Shown here piece by piece: positions 25,846 through 33,990 of a stretch of 64,000 bases of DNA. The DNA is from Streptomyces lavendulae subsp. lavendulae (GTDB lineage: Bacteria > Actinomycetota > Actinomycetes > Streptomycetales > Streptomycetaceae). Every line of letters starts with the position of its first letter. The stretch's first letter is position 1. The notes beneath the pieces were generated by a model, which did no database searches, was not told the origin of the DNA, and saw nothing but the letters and a program-made list of their open reading frames with translations. The stretch spans positions 1,674,001 through 1,738,000 of the forward strand of contig NZ_CP024985.1 of NCBI RefSeq assembly GCF_002803845.1, in the 5' to 3' direction. The position numbers and the translations under genes were made by a program.

Positions 25846-26403
25846 GTGAGCATAGGCAGAGCACAGCGGCGTTTGTGCGGGGAGCTGGTGGCCGGCATCA
25901 AGCTGCCCGCCCCCGTGGAGCCCCTGGACCTCTACGCCGCCCTCTGCGAGGGCATGAGCCGGCACCGCGGCCGCCCGGTGGAGTTCCGCATGGCCGCCTT
26001 CCCGCAGGGGACGGCCAGCGGGCTCTGGCTCGACATGGAGGACCGCGATCTGGTGGTCATCGAGGAGCGCACCGCACCCGACCACCAGCTGGTGATCCTG
26101 GGCCACGAGCTGTGGCACATGAAGGCCGGCCACTGCAGCCACCACGTCGACGGCGCCGCCGTCGCCGCCCGGCTCCTGGCCGACGGCGCCGACCTCGGCG
26201 AGACGGTCCGCAGCGTCGCGGCGCGCACCCGCGCCGACGTCCAGGAGGAAACCGAGGCCGAGACCTTCGGCCTCCTGCTGGGCAGCAGATGCCGCACCTG
26301 GCTCGCCGGCTCCTCGGGACTGCGGGCCCCGGCCCAGCGCGACGAGCTGGCGGGCCGCATCGAAACCTCCCTCGGCTACCGGGGGCACAGGAACGACCGT
26401 TGA
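25846..26403 (+). CDS. ImmA/IrrE-like metallopeptidase
   Basis: A 185-residue protein with the zinc motif HELWHMKAGH (HExxH) after DHQLVILG, and a downstream acidic segment QEETEAETFGLLLGSR that can supply the third ligand. ImmA/IrrE peptidases cleave a partner XRE repressor on stress; in Streptomyces this family is often labelled a toxin component. The start is GTG 25846 with GGGGAGAAC upstream. It is bracketed by the XRE regulator and a membrane protein whose TTG start overlaps its stop, so all three are probably made together. Sixty-four bp with small GGATC palindromes precede it. Confidence 0.87.
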   Translation: MSIGRAQRRLCGELVAGIKLPAPVEPLDLYAALCEGMSRHRGRPVEFRMAAFPQGTASGLWLDMEDRDLVVIEERTAPDHQLVILGHELWHMKAGHCSHHVDGAAVAARLLADGADLGETVRSVAARTRADVQEETEAETFGLLLGSRCRTWLAGSSGLRAPAQRDELAGRIETSLGYRGHRNDR

Positions 26404-27581
26404 ACGGACAGGACTACTACATCCCGGCAGCCGCGATGGCGGTCTCGCTCGTCTGCAAACTGCCGGCCCTGCGCTCACAGTGGCGCGACCCTCTCCTGAG
26501 GTCCGTCTGCGCACTGCTGGTCCTGGCCACGGCGGTGTTCACCTTCGCCGCCCCGCCCACCATCGAGGCCGTCAACCGCTGGACGGGGATCCCGAACTTC
26601 TCCGCCCCGCTGGTCTACTGCCTGATGACGGCCTTCAGCGCCTCCTGCCTGGTGCTGATGTTCAACTGGCGCGGCGGTCCCGCGCAGGAGATCCGGCGCA
26701 CCTCGGTGCGCTGGATCACGGGCTACTCGGTCGTGGTCGTGGCGATCGTGGTGTTCTTCCTCCTCGGCGAGGCGTCCGTCGAGCGGCTGCGCGACTTCGA
26801 CACGTACTACGCCAACACCCCCTACGTCCGCCTGATGATCGTCTCCTACCTCGTGGCGCACAGCGTGGCCGCCGCCACCATGGTCGCGATGTGCTGGCGC
26901 TGGTCGGTCCAGGTCCGCGGCTGGCTGCGGGCCGGGCTGGTGATCATCGTGTCGGGGTACTCCATCAGCCTCACCTACGACGCCACCAAGCTCTCCGCGG
27001 TCGGCGCGCGCTGGCTCGGTCACGACCTGGACGTCCTGAGCACCTACGTGGCCCCGCCGCTGGCCTCCGCCGCGGCGCTGGTCAGCGCGGTGGGCTTCGT
27101 GCTGCCGCTGGTCTGCCAGCGGGTGTCGGACAGCTGGCAGACCTGGACCACGTACCGGCGCCTGGGCGCGCTGTGGCGCGAGGTGAGCAGCACCGCCCCC
27201 AGCGGCAGCCCCTGCGTGCGGATGTCCTGGTGGTCCCCGGCCGAGATCCGGGTGATCCAGCGGGAGTCGGACATCCACGACGGGTTCCTGCGGCTCGGCC
27301 CCCGCTTCGACCGCCGCCACCGCGACCGTGCCTACGAGCGGGCCCGCGCGGCCGGCGCGGACGAGGAGACCGCCCGCGCCGTCGCGGACGCGGCGATGGT
27401 GGCGGCCGCCGTACGCACGCCGTCCGCCGCCCCCGGGGGGACGGCGGACGGCGGGGCGGACGGGGAGCGGGTGCTGGTGACGGCCGACGGTCCGCGCGAC
27501 CTCGTCCGCATCTCCGACGCCCTGCGGCACTCCCCGGTGGTGGCCGCCGCCCGGCACCGGGCGGCCCCGGCCGGGGGCTGA
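26400..27581 (+). CDS. MAB_1171c-type seven-helix membrane protein
   Basis: A 393-residue integral membrane protein. Seven hydrophobic segments are visible, including LLVLATAVFTFAA, LVYCLMTAFSASCLVLMF, YSVVVVAIVVFFLL, LVAHSVAAATMVAM, AGLVIIVSGYSISL and PLASAAALVSAVGFVLPL. A charged cytoplasmic tail of about 165 residues follows. The arrangement matches the actinobacterial MAB_1171c putative transporter family, whose role is unknown. The start is TTG 26400, forming a TTGA overlap with the peptidase stop and preceded by AGGA. The tail segment DIHDGFLRLGPRFDRR recurs in family members. Confidence 0.83.
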   Translation: MNGQDYYIPAAAMAVSLVCKLPALRSQWRDPLLRSVCALLVLATAVFTFAAPPTIEAVNRWTGIPNFSAPLVYCLMTAFSASCLVLMFNWRGGPAQEIRRTSVRWITGYSVVVVAIVVFFLLGEASVERLRDFDTYYANTPYVRLMIVSYLVAHSVAAATMVAMCWRWSVQVRGWLRAGLVIIVSGYSISLTYDATKLSAVGARWLGHDLDVLSTYVAPPLASAAALVSAVGFVLPLVCQRVSDSWQTWTTYRRLGALWREVSSTAPSGSPCVRMSWWSPAEIRVIQRESDIHDGFLRLGPRFDRRHRDRAYERARAAGADEETARAVADAAMVAAAVRTPSAAPGGTADGGADGERVLVTADGPRDLVRISDALRHSPVVAAARHRAAPAGG

Positions 27582-27639
27582 CCCGGGCCGGGACCGCACG
27601 AAGGCCTGGCTTGCGGAGCACGACCCCCGGTGCGGGACC

Positions 27640-28416
27640 TCAGCGGGAGGCCGTCACCGTGACGGCCGGGAACAGGTCCTGGAAGGGCCCGGCGGAATCG
27701 GTCCCGTCCCGCCCGTACGGGGCGTCGAAGCTCCAGACCATGAAGAGCAGGAACACGATCAGCGCGCTGAAGAGGCCCGCCAGCAGCAGTTCCCGGCCGG
27801 AGCGCCGGATCTGCAGGGTGAAGATCAGCCCGATGGTGACGAGCCCGCCGACCACCAGCCCGACCCAGACCACGCTCGGCAGGGTGGACTCGTCGCTCTG
27901 GGTGCGCGAGTGGCGGGCGTCGTCGGCGGCCGCGATGTGGTCGAGCAGCGGCTGGTAGGCCTGTGCCTGCAGCTCGTTGGCGGGGCTCTGGTGGGTGACG
28001 TCGCCGCGCAGCTTGCCGAGCAGTTGCGCCCCCTCGTCGGAGGCGCTCTGCCCGGAGACCAGCCGCGGCCAGTCCACGTTGACCGTGTGGGAGACGTACG
28101 CGTCCACCTCGCCGCGGATCCGGTCGCGGACGGGTGCCGGGTAGACGTCGGCGCGCTGGCTGACCTCGTAGAGGGACTGCGCCTCGCGGCGCACGCTGTC
28201 CTCCGCCCCGCCGCGCGCCTCCCAGACCCCCGCGATGGCCAGGCCCAGGACGATCGCGTAGACCACGCCGACCATCATCGTCATGTACTCGATGACGTCA
28301 GGGGTTTCGCTGGTGTCCTCGTCGGCCGCGACCCGGCGGTGCCGGATCGCGGTGATGGCGAGGACGACGGCGCAGACGAGCGCCATGGCGATGGCCAGGA
28401 CCAGCCATTCGGACAC
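27640..28416 (-). CDS. DUF4239 membrane protein
   Basis: A 258-residue membrane protein. Two N-terminal helices (WLVLAIAMALVCAVVLAITA and MTMMVGVVYAIVLGLAIAGV), a soluble helical middle (SLYEVSQRADVYPAPVRDRI) and two C-terminal helices (VVWVGLVVGGLVTIGLIFTL and LLLAGLFSALIVFLLFMVWS) match DUF4239 (bestrophin-like fold suggested for the family). Function is unknown. It lies 42 bp downstream of the Pro-rich membrane protein gene on the same strand, probably one operon, and converges on the MAB_1171c-type gene. Confidence 0.87.
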   Translation of the reverse strand: MSEWLVLAIAMALVCAVVLAITAIRHRRVAADEDTSETPDVIEYMTMMVGVVYAIVLGLAIAGVWEARGGAEDSVRREAQSLYEVSQRADVYPAPVRDRIRGEVDAYVSHTVNVDWPRLVSGQSASDEGAQLLGKLRGDVTHQSPANELQAQAYQPLLDHIAAADDARHSRTQSDESTLPSVVWVGLVVGGLVTIGLIFTLQIRRSGRELLLAGLFSALIVFLLFMVWSFDAPYGRDGTDSAGPFQDLFPAVTVTASR

Positions 28417-28458
28417 GAGAAATCTCCCGTTCGTGGGTGCGTGGGTGCATGGGGTGCG

Positions 28459-29034
28459 TCAGCCGCGGCTCTTGGAGCGGGGGCGCAGCGCGGCGGCCGC
28501 GAGCACGGCCGGGGTGGTGACCACCACCATGAGCATCATCGTGCTCAGGCCGTTCGGGCCGCGCCGCTCCAGGGCCGCGGAACGGTACGGGCGCACGTGG
28601 AAGGCGCGCACGGGCGCGGCGGCCCGCACCGCGGGCGGGGCGGGGGCCGCCGCGGGGACCGGCTCCGGTCCGGGCGCGGGCGCCGGCGGAGCCGGGGACG
28701 GCTGCGCCGGCGCGTCCGGCACCGGGGCGTCGGGCCCGGGCGCCGCCGGGAGGCCGGGGGCCTGCCCGGGGTGGTGCACGGTGGGCCGCTCCACGCCGGG
28801 CAGGGTCACCCGCACGGAGGGAACGGCCACGGGCGGCCCCGGCACCTCGGGCACCGGCGGCGCGGGCGGCCGCACGACGGGCGGCTTCGGATGCCCGCCC
28901 GGCACGCACAGGTCCACCCGCGCCCCGCGGCCGTGACCGTGGCCGTCGGCGTCGCCCGCGACCGCCACATGGCCGTGCAGCGGGCAGAGCGCCGCCACCA
29001 GACCCGCCCCGGCGAAGTACTGCCAAGCCGTCAC
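28459..29034 (-). CDS. proline-rich membrane-anchored hypothetical protein
   Basis: A 191-residue protein with an N-terminal hydrophobic segment (VTAWQYFAGAGLVAALCPLH), a His/Gly stretch (HGHGRG), about 90 residues dominated by Pro, Ala and Val, and a C-terminal helix (LSTMMLMVVVTTPAVLAAAA) followed by RPRSKSRG. I do not recognise a family. The Pro-rich part is probably extended and outside the membrane. GTG 29034 is chosen because GGGAGGAG lies 4 nt upstream; the frame is open for 24 more codons. Co-directional with DUF4239. Confidence 0.68.
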   Translation of the reverse strand: MTAWQYFAGAGLVAALCPLHGHVAVAGDADGHGHGRGARVDLCVPGGHPKPPVVRPPAPPVPEVPGPPVAVPSVRVTLPGVERPTVHHPGQAPGLPAAPGPDAPVPDAPAQPSPAPPAPAPGPEPVPAAAPAPPAVRAAAPVRAFHVRPYRSAALERRGPNGLSTMMLMVVVTTPAVLAAAALRPRSKSRG

Positions 29035-29170
29035 CGCGCTCCTCCCGATTCGGCAGCCGATATGAGGGTTACGGCTGAAGAAACGATCAAGGCGCCGGTT
29101 CGACACGCGGCAGACAGGTCAAGATCCGCCCTCGGAGGGTGACTTCGGGGCGGCGGGAACGACGGAGGGC

Positions 29171-29193
29171 CCGCCTGATCGTTCGTCAGGCGG
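29171..29193 (-). terminator. terminator of MarR gene
   Basis: CCGCCTGA and TCAGGCGG form an 8-bp perfect stem with a TCGTTCG loop, 38 bp past the MarR stop. The rest of 29035-29231 holds no gene; a TTGATC -35-like box for the Pro-rich protein gene lies near 29092. Confidence 0.65.
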
Positions 29194-29231
29194 AGTCCGG
29201 ATGACGGCCCGGGCGGGTCGTCGGCGGGGAA

Positions 29232-29723
29232 TCAGGCGCCGTCCGCGCGCTCCACGTTGGCGATCATCGTGCGCAGGACCCGGAGCGCGGCGACGTAGTC
29301 CTCGTCGGCGATGCCCTCGTGGACCACCGCGCGCAGTTCGGTCACCACGGCCCGCACCCGCGTCCTGGCCGCCTCGCCCGCCCCGGTGAGGTACAGCCGC
29401 TGCCCGGCGTCGGCGCACAGCCAGCCCCGGTGCACGAGCCGGTCGACCACCCGGGCGATCTCGTCCGGACCGTCCGCGAGCGGCGTCAGCTGGACCACGG
29501 CCTCCGCGCGGGTGGGGGCCGCCGGGCCGCCGTGGACGCGGTTGAGCACCCAGTACTCGGGCTGGGTGACGTCGATCCGGGCCAGGGCGTCGCGCAGGTG
29601 GCGGGTGACCTTCGCGTGGGCCAGGCCGCTCCAGTAGCCGATGGGCTGGGTGGCCAGGGCCTCGTCGGTCGCGGCCGGGTCTGCGGGGGCCTGGTCGGCG
29701 GCGGTGCGGGTCGCGGATGTCAT
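29232..29723 (-). CDS. MarR-family transcriptional regulator
   Basis: A 163-residue winged-helix protein. VTRHLRDALARIDVTQPEYW begins the dimer and wing domain, DEIARVVDRLVHRGWLCADA is the recognition region and RLYLTGAGEAARTRV is the wing. ATG 29723 is chosen because a TAGCGT box (29736-29731) ends 7 nt upstream, giving a leaderless mRNA. The target and ligand are unknown. It is divergent from the sensor kinase at 29961. Confidence 0.88.
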   Translation of the reverse strand: MTSATRTAADQAPADPAATDEALATQPIGYWSGLAHAKVTRHLRDALARIDVTQPEYWVLNRVHGGPAAPTRAEAVVQLTPLADGPDEIARVVDRLVHRGWLCADAGQRLYLTGAGEAARTRVRAVVTELRAVVHEGIADEDYVAALRVLRTMIANVERADGA

Positions 29724-29960
29724 GGCCCCCACGCTAGCCGCCGCGTCCGGCCCGCCCCTCGGGTCGCGCCGGAGTCCCCGCGGCACCGGCGCCGGAGCGG
29801 CCGGTCACCCGCCCGGACCCGTCCGCCACCGCGCCCGCCGCCTCCCCGCCCCGTGATCGGAGCACGCGGGTCGCACCGGAGGACGGTGGCGCTCCCGGAA
29901 CCGGGCGCCGCGACGTGACGGCCCGTCGGCCCGCGCGCCACAGACCTTAGGCTGGGACCC

Positions 29961-31265
29961 ATGTCCGGTTCCACCACCCCGCTCCCCCCTCCGACGGTGA
30001 CCGTGTGGGCGGTGGCGCGGCGGCCGTGGCGGTTCCTGCGGTCGTGGTGGCCGTGGCGGTGCTGGGCGTATTTGGGCAGCGGGTTCCCCCTCGGGTACGC
30101 GGTGCTGGTCGCCCTGGTGCTGCTCGTGGGACTCGGGGTGGTGCTGGCGGTCGCCGGGGTCGGACTCCTGCTGCTGGTCGGCGCCGTCGCCGGTGCCGTG
30201 CCGCTGGCGGAGCTGGAGCGGCGACGGCTCCGGTGGGTCGAACCGGCTCCCGTCGCCGATCCGCACACCTCGCTCGCCGGGGCCGGCGCGGCCGCCTGGC
30301 TGCGCACCCGGCTGCGGGAACGGGCCACCTGGCGGGAGTTCGGCTACGCCGCCCTGCTGGGGCCCGTGTTCGGCGCGGCCGGTCTCGGGGTGCTGGCGCT
30401 GCTGGCGTTCTCGCTGATCCTCGTGGTGTCGCCGGTCGTGGTGTGGGCGCTGGCCCCGGAGCCGGTGATGCTGATACCCGGGCGGGCCGTGGCGGGGCCG
30501 CTGGAGGCGCTGGGCGGGACGGCCGCCGGGCTGGCGGGGCTGGTGCTCGCGGCGTACGCGGGTGCGCTCATCGCGGGGGCGCAGGTGAAGACGGCCCGGC
30601 TGCTGCTCGGGCCGCGCGAGGAGGACGGCCGGGTGCTGGAGCTGACCCGTTCGCGGGTCCGGCTGGTGGAGGCCTTCGAGGCGGAACGGCGGCGCATCGA
30701 ACGGGACCTGCACGACGGGGCCCAACAGCAGCTGGTCGCCCTCAGCATGACCCTGGGCCTCGCGGAACTGCGGCTGCGCGGGGTCCCGGAAGCGGCGGAG
30801 GCGACGGCCCTGGTCGGCCGGGGGCGCGCCGAGGCGAAGCTGGCCCTGGAGCAACTACGGGACCTCGTACGCGGCATCCACCCCCAGGTGCTGACCGACC
30901 ACGGCCTGGCGGCGGCCGTCGCCGAGGTGGCGCTGCGCCATCCCGTCCCGGTCACGGTGGACCTCGCCGGCCTGCCCCGGCTGCCCGGACCGGTGGAGAC
31001 CACCGCCTACTTCACCGTCACGGAGGCCCTCGCCAACGCCGCCAAGCACAGCGGCGCCTCGCAGGTCGGCGTCGCCGGTAGGGTCGAGGGGGACCGGCTC
31101 ACTCTCACCATCACGGACGACGGCCGCGGCGGGGCCGATCCCGGCGCGGGAGCGGGCCTGGCGGGTCTCGCGGACAGGGTGGCGATGTTGCAGGGCAGGC
31201 TGACGGTGTCCAGTCCGGTGGGCGGTCCGACCGAACTGCGCGTGGAGGTCCCGTGCTCCGGGTGA
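29961..31265 (+). CDS. sensor histidine kinase (NarL-type partner)
   Basis: A 434-residue membrane kinase. Two hydrophobic pairs occur near residues 44-80 and 130-165, with a further helix near 185-205. The HisKA_3 phospho-acceptor His251 is in RRIERDLHDGAQQQLVAL, and the ATPase domain has TEALANAAKHSG and ITDDGRGG. It carries the N-terminal DUF1707-like sensor region only loosely, so the signal is unknown. The ATG at 29961 is 7 nt after TAGGCT (29948-29953), a leaderless start. The response-regulator gene begins inside its last 13 bp, so the two are translationally coupled. Confidence 0.93.
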   Translation: MSGSTTPLPPPTVTVWAVARRPWRFLRSWWPWRCWAYLGSGFPLGYAVLVALVLLVGLGVVLAVAGVGLLLLVGAVAGAVPLAELERRRLRWVEPAPVADPHTSLAGAGAAAWLRTRLRERATWREFGYAALLGPVFGAAGLGVLALLAFSLILVVSPVVVWALAPEPVMLIPGRAVAGPLEALGGTAAGLAGLVLAAYAGALIAGAQVKTARLLLGPREEDGRVLELTRSRVRLVEAFEAERRRIERDLHDGAQQQLVALSMTLGLAELRLRGVPEAAEATALVGRGRAEAKLALEQLRDLVRGIHPQVLTDHGLAAAVAEVALRHPVPVTVDLAGLPRLPGPVETTAYFTVTEALANAAKHSGASQVGVAGRVEGDRLTLTITDDGRGGADPGAGAGLAGLADRVAMLQGRLTVSSPVGGPTELRVEVPCSG

Positions 31266-31915
31266 TCCTCGCGGAGGACTCCGTGCTGCTGCGCGCCGGC
31301 CTGACCGAACTGCTGACCCTCGGCGGCCACCGGGTCCTCGCCGCCGTGGGCGACGCCCCCGCCCTGCTGGAGGCGGTGGGGGCCGAGCGGCCCGACGTGG
31401 TCGTCACGGACGTCCGGATGCCGCCCGGACTGCGCGACGAGGGGCTGCGGGCCGCCCTCGAACTACGGGCCCGCGACGCCTCGCTGCCGGTCCTGGTGCT
31501 CTCCCAGTACGTGGCCACGGCGTACGCGGCCCAGCTGTTCACCGGCGCTTCGGCGGCCGGGCTGGGCTACCTGCTGAAGGACCGGGTCGGTGAGGTGACC
31601 GAATTCCTCGACGCCCTGGAACGGGTCCACGGCGGCCAGACGGTCATCGACCCCGAGGTGGTGCGCGTCCTGCTCGCGCCACCGGCGGCCCCGGACCGCC
31701 CGCTGGCCCGTCTCACCCCCCGGGAGCGCGAAGTGCTCGCGCTGATGGCCGAGGGTCTCAACAACCAGGCCCTGGCGGCCCGGCTGTTCATCACCGAGGC
31801 CGCCGTCGTCAAGCACGCGGGCAGCATCTTCACGAAGCTGGACCTGGACCCCACGGAGGGCAATCGCCGCGTCCTGGCGGTCCTGGCCCACCTCCGGGGC
31901 CGGGAGGCCGCGTAG
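31253..31915 (+). CDS. LuxR/NarL-family response regulator
   Basis: A 220-residue regulator. The receiver domain has Asp8/Asp9-type acidic residues (ILAEDSVLL), the phospho-acceptor Asp53 in VVVTDVRMPPG and the conserved Lys in GYLLKDRVGEV. The C-terminal helix-turn-helix reads LTPREREVLALMAEGLNN, then QALAARLFITEAAVVKH. GTG 31253 overlaps the kinase gene. The target genes are not apparent; the convergent gene at 31958 starts 42 bp away on the other strand. Confidence 0.94.
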   Translation: MLRVILAEDSVLLRAGLTELLTLGGHRVLAAVGDAPALLEAVGAERPDVVVTDVRMPPGLRDEGLRAALELRARDASLPVLVLSQYVATAYAAQLFTGASAAGLGYLLKDRVGEVTEFLDALERVHGGQTVIDPEVVRVLLAPPAAPDRPLARLTPREREVLALMAEGLNNQALAARLFITEAAVVKHAGSIFTKLDLDPTEGNRRVLAVLAHLRGREAA

Positions 31916-31957
31916 GGCTCCCGCACGCCCCCGCCGACGGGCCGCCGCCAGGGCGCC

Positions 31958-32380
31958 TCAGTCGAAGGGGTCGATCTCGACGTGGCCGGGGGACGCCGAA
32001 CAGACCTGCCACACCCGGTCCGTGCGGCGCAGGTCGAGGGAGTAGGCGACGGCGGGACCGTCGCCGTACCCGAGGTCGACGTTGACCGTGGCCTCCCCGC
32101 CGCTCTGGGTGGAGGAGACGATCCGGTGGCCGAACCGGGCACCGTGACGGTGCAGTTCCGCCCCCGGGTCGGTGGTGGCGCCCGCGCAGGGGGCTGCGGG
32201 CGCGCCGCCCCCCGTACCGACGCCGTCCAGGTACGCCTCCACGGCGCGGTACAGCGGGCTGCGCGCCGGATCGCCCGCCCGGACCAGGGCCGTCACCCCG
32301 AAGCCGACCGCCGAGAGCATCAGCAGCACACCCGCGACCAGCACCACCCTGCCGGTGCGGACCGGCCGTCCTGCGCGCAC
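31958..32380 (-). CDS. membrane-anchored hypothetical protein
   Basis: A 140-residue protein with one N-terminal helix (VVLVAGVLLMLSAVGFGVTA) and an exported domain of about 100 residues holding two Cys (APCAGAT, WQVCSAS). The fold resembles the SnoaL/DUF4878-like extracytoplasmic proteins only in outline. The start is GTG 32380. It is 84 bp downstream of the GT87-like enzyme on the same strand and could be made with it. No function can be assigned. Confidence 0.75.
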   Translation of the reverse strand: MRAGRPVRTGRVVLVAGVLLMLSAVGFGVTALVRAGDPARSPLYRAVEAYLDGVGTGGGAPAAPCAGATTDPGAELHRHGARFGHRIVSSTQSGGEATVNVDLGYGDGPAVAYSLDLRRTDRVWQVCSASPGHVEIDPFD

Positions 32381-32464
32381 GATGCCTCCGTCGGCTCCGG
32401 GAAAACGGCTTGTCCCGGGAGGGACGCCGTGCGGCCCGCAGCCGTTCCCGGACGCACGGCGCGA

Positions 32465-33766
32465 TCACCCGGCCCCGTGCCCGGCGGCGTCGCCGCACGC
32501 GAGGCCGCCGCCGTGGTCGGCCGGCCCGGATCCGCCGTGCGCGGCCCCGGCCCCGGCCGCGGCCGCCCGCGAGCGGGCCACGACCCGCGAAGGGACGCCG
32601 GCCTGCGCGCCCGCCCCGCGCGCCCACACCACCAGCAGCAACGGCAGCGCCAGGTAGCCGAACCGGCCCGCCGGGGCCAGCAGGAACGCCAGGGTCAGCC
32701 CCAGCGCGAGCCGGTCCGCGGCGGCGGCGAGCGTGCGGGGCGGGCGCACCCACAGGGAGAGCCCCACCCCCAGTCCGGCCAGGACCAGCAGGGCCACCGT
32801 CACGTGCCAGCCCCACGGGCCGAGTCCGGCGAGCAGGTGCCCCGGCAGGGGGCTGCTCGCCGGGGTCGGCACGTCCGCCCGGCCCGTCGGGAACGCGAAC
32901 ACCTGCCGCCACAGCTCCGTCGGCTGGAGCAGCGCCCCCGGGAGCACCAGCACCGCCGTGAGGGACGCGGCCACCACCGCGCAGCGCACCGCCGCCCGGG
33001 CGCCGCGCAGGGCGCCGAGGAGGGCGACGGCCACCGCCACGGCGGGCAGCGCGGTCCACTTCATGGCGCACGCCGCCGCGAGCGCCGCCCCGGCCACCGC
33101 CGGACGGCCCGAGGCGGCCGCCGCGAGCGCCAGGCAGCACAGCCCCGCCAGCGGCAGGTCCACCCCGCTCACCACCAGCGGAAAGGCCACCACCGGAGAG
33201 GCCACCAGCAGCGGGAGCAGCGGCGAGGGGGGAGTGCCGAGCATCCGGCGGCCGGCCCACAGCGAGGCGAACAGGGCCGCCCCGCACCAGATCCGGGCGT
33301 CGCCGAGGAGGCGGACCGCCCAGCCGTCGCCGCCGCCCAGCAGGGCGCGCGGGAGGCCGAGGAGGGCCATGCCGGGCAGGTAGGGGGTGTACTCACCGAC
33401 TCCGGCGGGCTGCTCCACGTAGAGGCGTCCGGACTCCAGCAGGAGCCGCCCGGACCGTTCGATCACGCCCACCTCCGACTGGCCCTGACCGGTGAGGACC
33501 AGGTACAGCAGGGGCAGGACGACGGCTCCGGTCAGGGCCGCGGCGCGCGCCTGGCGCGGGTGGCCCAGGGCGGTGGCCCTGGCGGCCACCAGGTACCCCG
33601 CGGCCGCGCAGCAGCCCCACAGCCGGTGCGGGCCGAGCGCGGAGAACAGGGGGAACGCCAGCGCCCAGACGGCCGCGAGCAGCCAGCCGGCCGTCCACCG
33701 GGCGGCGGGCGGGGCGGGCAGGGGACGGGAGGCCGCGCGGGGGAGCGGGCGGGCGGAAGGGGTCAT
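32465..33766 (-). CDS. GT87-like polytopic membrane glycosyltransferase
   Basis: A 433-residue membrane protein with about ten hydrophobic helices and the acidic loop EQPAGVGEYTPYLPGMALLG, typical of polyprenyl-phosphate-dependent mannosyltransferases (DUF2029/GT87). The segment SGVDLPLAGLC and the later AACAMKWTALPAVAVAVAL fit that family. It would add a mannose-like sugar from a lipid carrier to a cell-envelope acceptor outside the membrane. The ATG at 33766 (MTPSARPLPR) lacks a Shine-Dalgarno and has a TGGAAT box 6 nt upstream. The C-terminal 35 residues (AAAAGAGAAHGGSGPADHGG) are low-complexity. Confidence 0.8.
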   Translation of the reverse strand: MTPSARPLPRAASRPLPAPPAARWTAGWLLAAVWALAFPLFSALGPHRLWGCCAAAGYLVAARATALGHPRQARAAALTGAVVLPLLYLVLTGQGQSEVGVIERSGRLLLESGRLYVEQPAGVGEYTPYLPGMALLGLPRALLGGGDGWAVRLLGDARIWCGAALFASLWAGRRMLGTPPSPLLPLLVASPVVAFPLVVSGVDLPLAGLCCLALAAAASGRPAVAGAALAAACAMKWTALPAVAVAVALLGALRGARAAVRCAVVAASLTAVLVLPGALLQPTELWRQVFAFPTGRADVPTPASSPLPGHLLAGLGPWGWHVTVALLVLAGLGVGLSLWVRPPRTLAAAADRLALGLTLAFLLAPAGRFGYLALPLLLVVWARGAGAQAGVPSRVVARSRAAAAGAGAAHGGSGPADHGGGLACGDAAGHGAG

Positions 33767-33900
33767 GGACCCATTCCAGCCGTGCGGCCCCCCTCGGGTC
33801 TGCACGCCCAGGCGGAGCCTTCGTGGTGGGGTTTTCCCTACCCCGGCCGCTCCCCCGCCCTCCCCGCCCCCGCCCCCTGCGCCGACCGCCGCCGCTCACG

Positions 33901-33936
33901 CCGAAGGGCGCGACCTCTGCAGGTCGCGCCCTTCGG
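33901..33936 (-). terminator. terminator after metG
   Basis: A 16-bp perfect stem (33901-33916 with 33921-33936) closes a CTGC tetraloop 54 bp past the metG stop. Positions 33767-33900, before it, show no gene. Confidence 0.8.
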
Positions 33937-33939
33937 GGG

Positions 33940-33985
33940 GCCGATGTCGGCGGGGCCGATGTCGGCGGGAGCCGGTGTCGGCGGG
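33940..33985. repeat. three 15-bp repeats next to metG stop
   Basis: GCCGATGTCGGCGGG occurs at 33940-33954 and 33955-33969, and as GCCGGTGTCGGCGGG at 33971-33985 after one extra A. The repeats fill the gap between the metG stop and its terminator. Confidence 0.8.
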
Positions 33986-33990
33986 GCCGG

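Noticed and set aside
33940..33985. CRISPR-like short repeats
   Set aside because: Units are contiguous without spacers and G+C-simple; there are no cas genes.
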